From the NCBI GenBank assembly GCA_030037225.1, contig JASHRU010000427.1:1-47834 (forward strand): DNA of 47,834 nucleotides. Direction: 5' to 3'. The position numbers and the translations under genes were made by a program. Positions 46,849 to 47,834 of the stretch are shown one piece after another (position 1 is the stretch's first letter; every line of letters begins with the position of its first letter). The stretch is from Candidatus Acidiferrales bacterium (GTDB lineage: Bacteria > Acidobacteriota > Terriglobia > Acidiferrales > UBA7541). Below the pieces are notes generated by a model. That model was not told the DNA's origin, searched no databases, and worked only from the letters and a program-made list of their open reading frames with translations.

Positions 46849-47834
46849 AGTTTTTCCTCGCTGATCACCACGGCGCTCCGCGTCTCCGCGCCCGCTGCGC
46901 ATCCCGCCTCCGGAGGCAGTCCGCGCACCCACACCAGCCTCCCGCCGCTCTCCAGCACGGGCCAGCCCGCGCGTTCCTCCGCGGGCACGCGCGCCTCCCG
47001 TAAGAGTTCCTTCAGCTTCCGGGCCTGGCGTTTCCCTCTCGGGCGAAACATGTCCCCTGGTTGCCAGTTCCGGAGGTAAAAGGGCGGGCTCAACCGGCCC
47101 GCATCGAGGGCTTCGCCGGTCCTTTTAGTCTCCTCTGCCCCCGAACCCCAGTCAACGACTTTCAGCCTCACGCGCCTCCCGATTGCCGGAACAATCAACT
47201 CGACCGAGCCCGACTCCGGCAGCGTCACCGAAAGCGAATACCTCTCCGTCCCGCGCTCGTTTAGATGCCCTTCGCGCGCCCCCGGACTCGCCCGCCGTAG
47301 CCCGCTTCTGAGCGAAGGCGGGTTCCCGCTCGCAAAGATCACATCCTCGAAACTCCTCGTCGCCACCACTCCATGCGGCAGTTCCACCCGGTGCCCGCTC
47401 ATCGGCCCCCTCGACAATCGCAGCACGCTTTCCACATGTTCCGCCGTAAGGCCGCGCCGGTGTCCCAACACCTCCTCCACCGCCCTCCGCACCATTCTTC
47501 GCGCCAGCGCTGTCTGCCCCTCCACTCCCCGGCCGATCTCACCCATCGGCGCCACCAAGTCCTCCGCCCGCACCACCACGCGGTGCGGCTCCGTCCGCGT
47601 GAGCGCGCGGAATCGCACCTCCACGAGCGCCGCCGCAAATTGCTCCTCTTCTCGCGCCAGTTCCGCCACTCGGTAGAGTTGCCCCACAATTTGCGGCTGA
47701 AAATCGCGTTCCAGCACCGGCAAGAGTTCGCTCCTCACCCGCGCCCGCAGTCGCGCCGTATCCGTGTTCGTCGAATCCTCCCGCCACGCCTGTCCCTGCT
47801 CCGTCAGCCATTCCCTCAGCTCCGCGCGCCTCAC
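46845..47834 (-). CDS. tilS: tRNA(Ile)-lysidine synthase, C-terminal portion (5' end beyond window)
   Basis: WREDSTNTDTARLRARVRSELLPVLERDFQP; C-terminal FRPRGKRQARKLKELLREARVPAEERAGWPVLESGGRLVWVRGL. Confidence 0.88.
   Translation of the reverse strand: MRRAELREWLTEQGQAWREDSTNTDTARLRARVRSELLPVLERDFQPQIVGQLYRVAELAREEEQFAAALVEVRFRALTRTEPHRVVVRAEDLVAPMGEIGRGVEGQTALARRMVRRAVEEVLGHRRGLTAEHVESVLRLSRGPMSGHRVELPHGVVATRSFEDVIFASGNPPSLRSGLRRASPGAREGHLNERGTERYSLSVTLPESGSVELIVPAIGRRVRLKVVDWGSGAEETKRTGEALDAGRLSPPFYLRNWQPGDMFRPRGKRQARKLKELLREARVPAEERAGWPVLESGGRLVWVRGLPPEAGCAAGAETRSAVVISEEKL

Noticed and set aside
1-47834. CRISPR arrays, tRNA/rRNA genes, transposases or prophage genes
   Set aside because: Searched by eye on both strands; no regular spaced repeats, no rRNA-like stretches, no IS or phage motifs were recognised. 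A tRNAscan/Infernal run would be decisive.

Overview
GC-rich bacterial chromosome segment of about 48 kb. Gene content looks like Acidobacteriota, but that taxonomic call is inference from gene style and synteny only. About 35 credible CDS were read from the ORF track. I saw no rRNA, tRNA, CRISPR array or transposase. Main blocks: (1) a truncated diheme 'isoquinoline 1-oxidoreductase subunit'-like cytochrome at the left edge; (2) a lactate/glycolate oxidation locus with lutC and a lutB-lutA-like fusion (+) facing lctP-glcD-glcE-glcF (-); (3) a PLP-dependent decarboxylase; (4) the most unusual locus (11.8-19.8 kb): a c554-like multiheme cytochrome divergent from a NuoE-NuoF fusion, a NuoG-like/2x cyclic-nucleotide-binding/DmsB-like iron-sulfur fusion, a membrane protein with bis-His spacing expected for two b hemes, and a membrane-anchored decaheme cytochrome c; this reads as a possible cyclic-nucleotide-responsive NADH-to-periplasm electron conduit; (5) PilT-like ATPase, PilZ, KefB-type antiporter and Ada; (6) a Lol-like ABC operon; (7) DUF4126, VPS10/BNR protein, cytochrome c, class C beta-lactamase-like hydrolase, YceI and AraC; (8) mltG-yqgF, a ChbG/HpnK-like deacetylase and a GT2 glycosyltransferase preceded by a tandem hairpin duplication with compensatory base-pair changes; (9) folP, an aspartic-protease-like protein with DTG changed to DTD, ftsH, hpt, tilS (truncated). 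All assignments come from reading motifs by eye; no database search was run.
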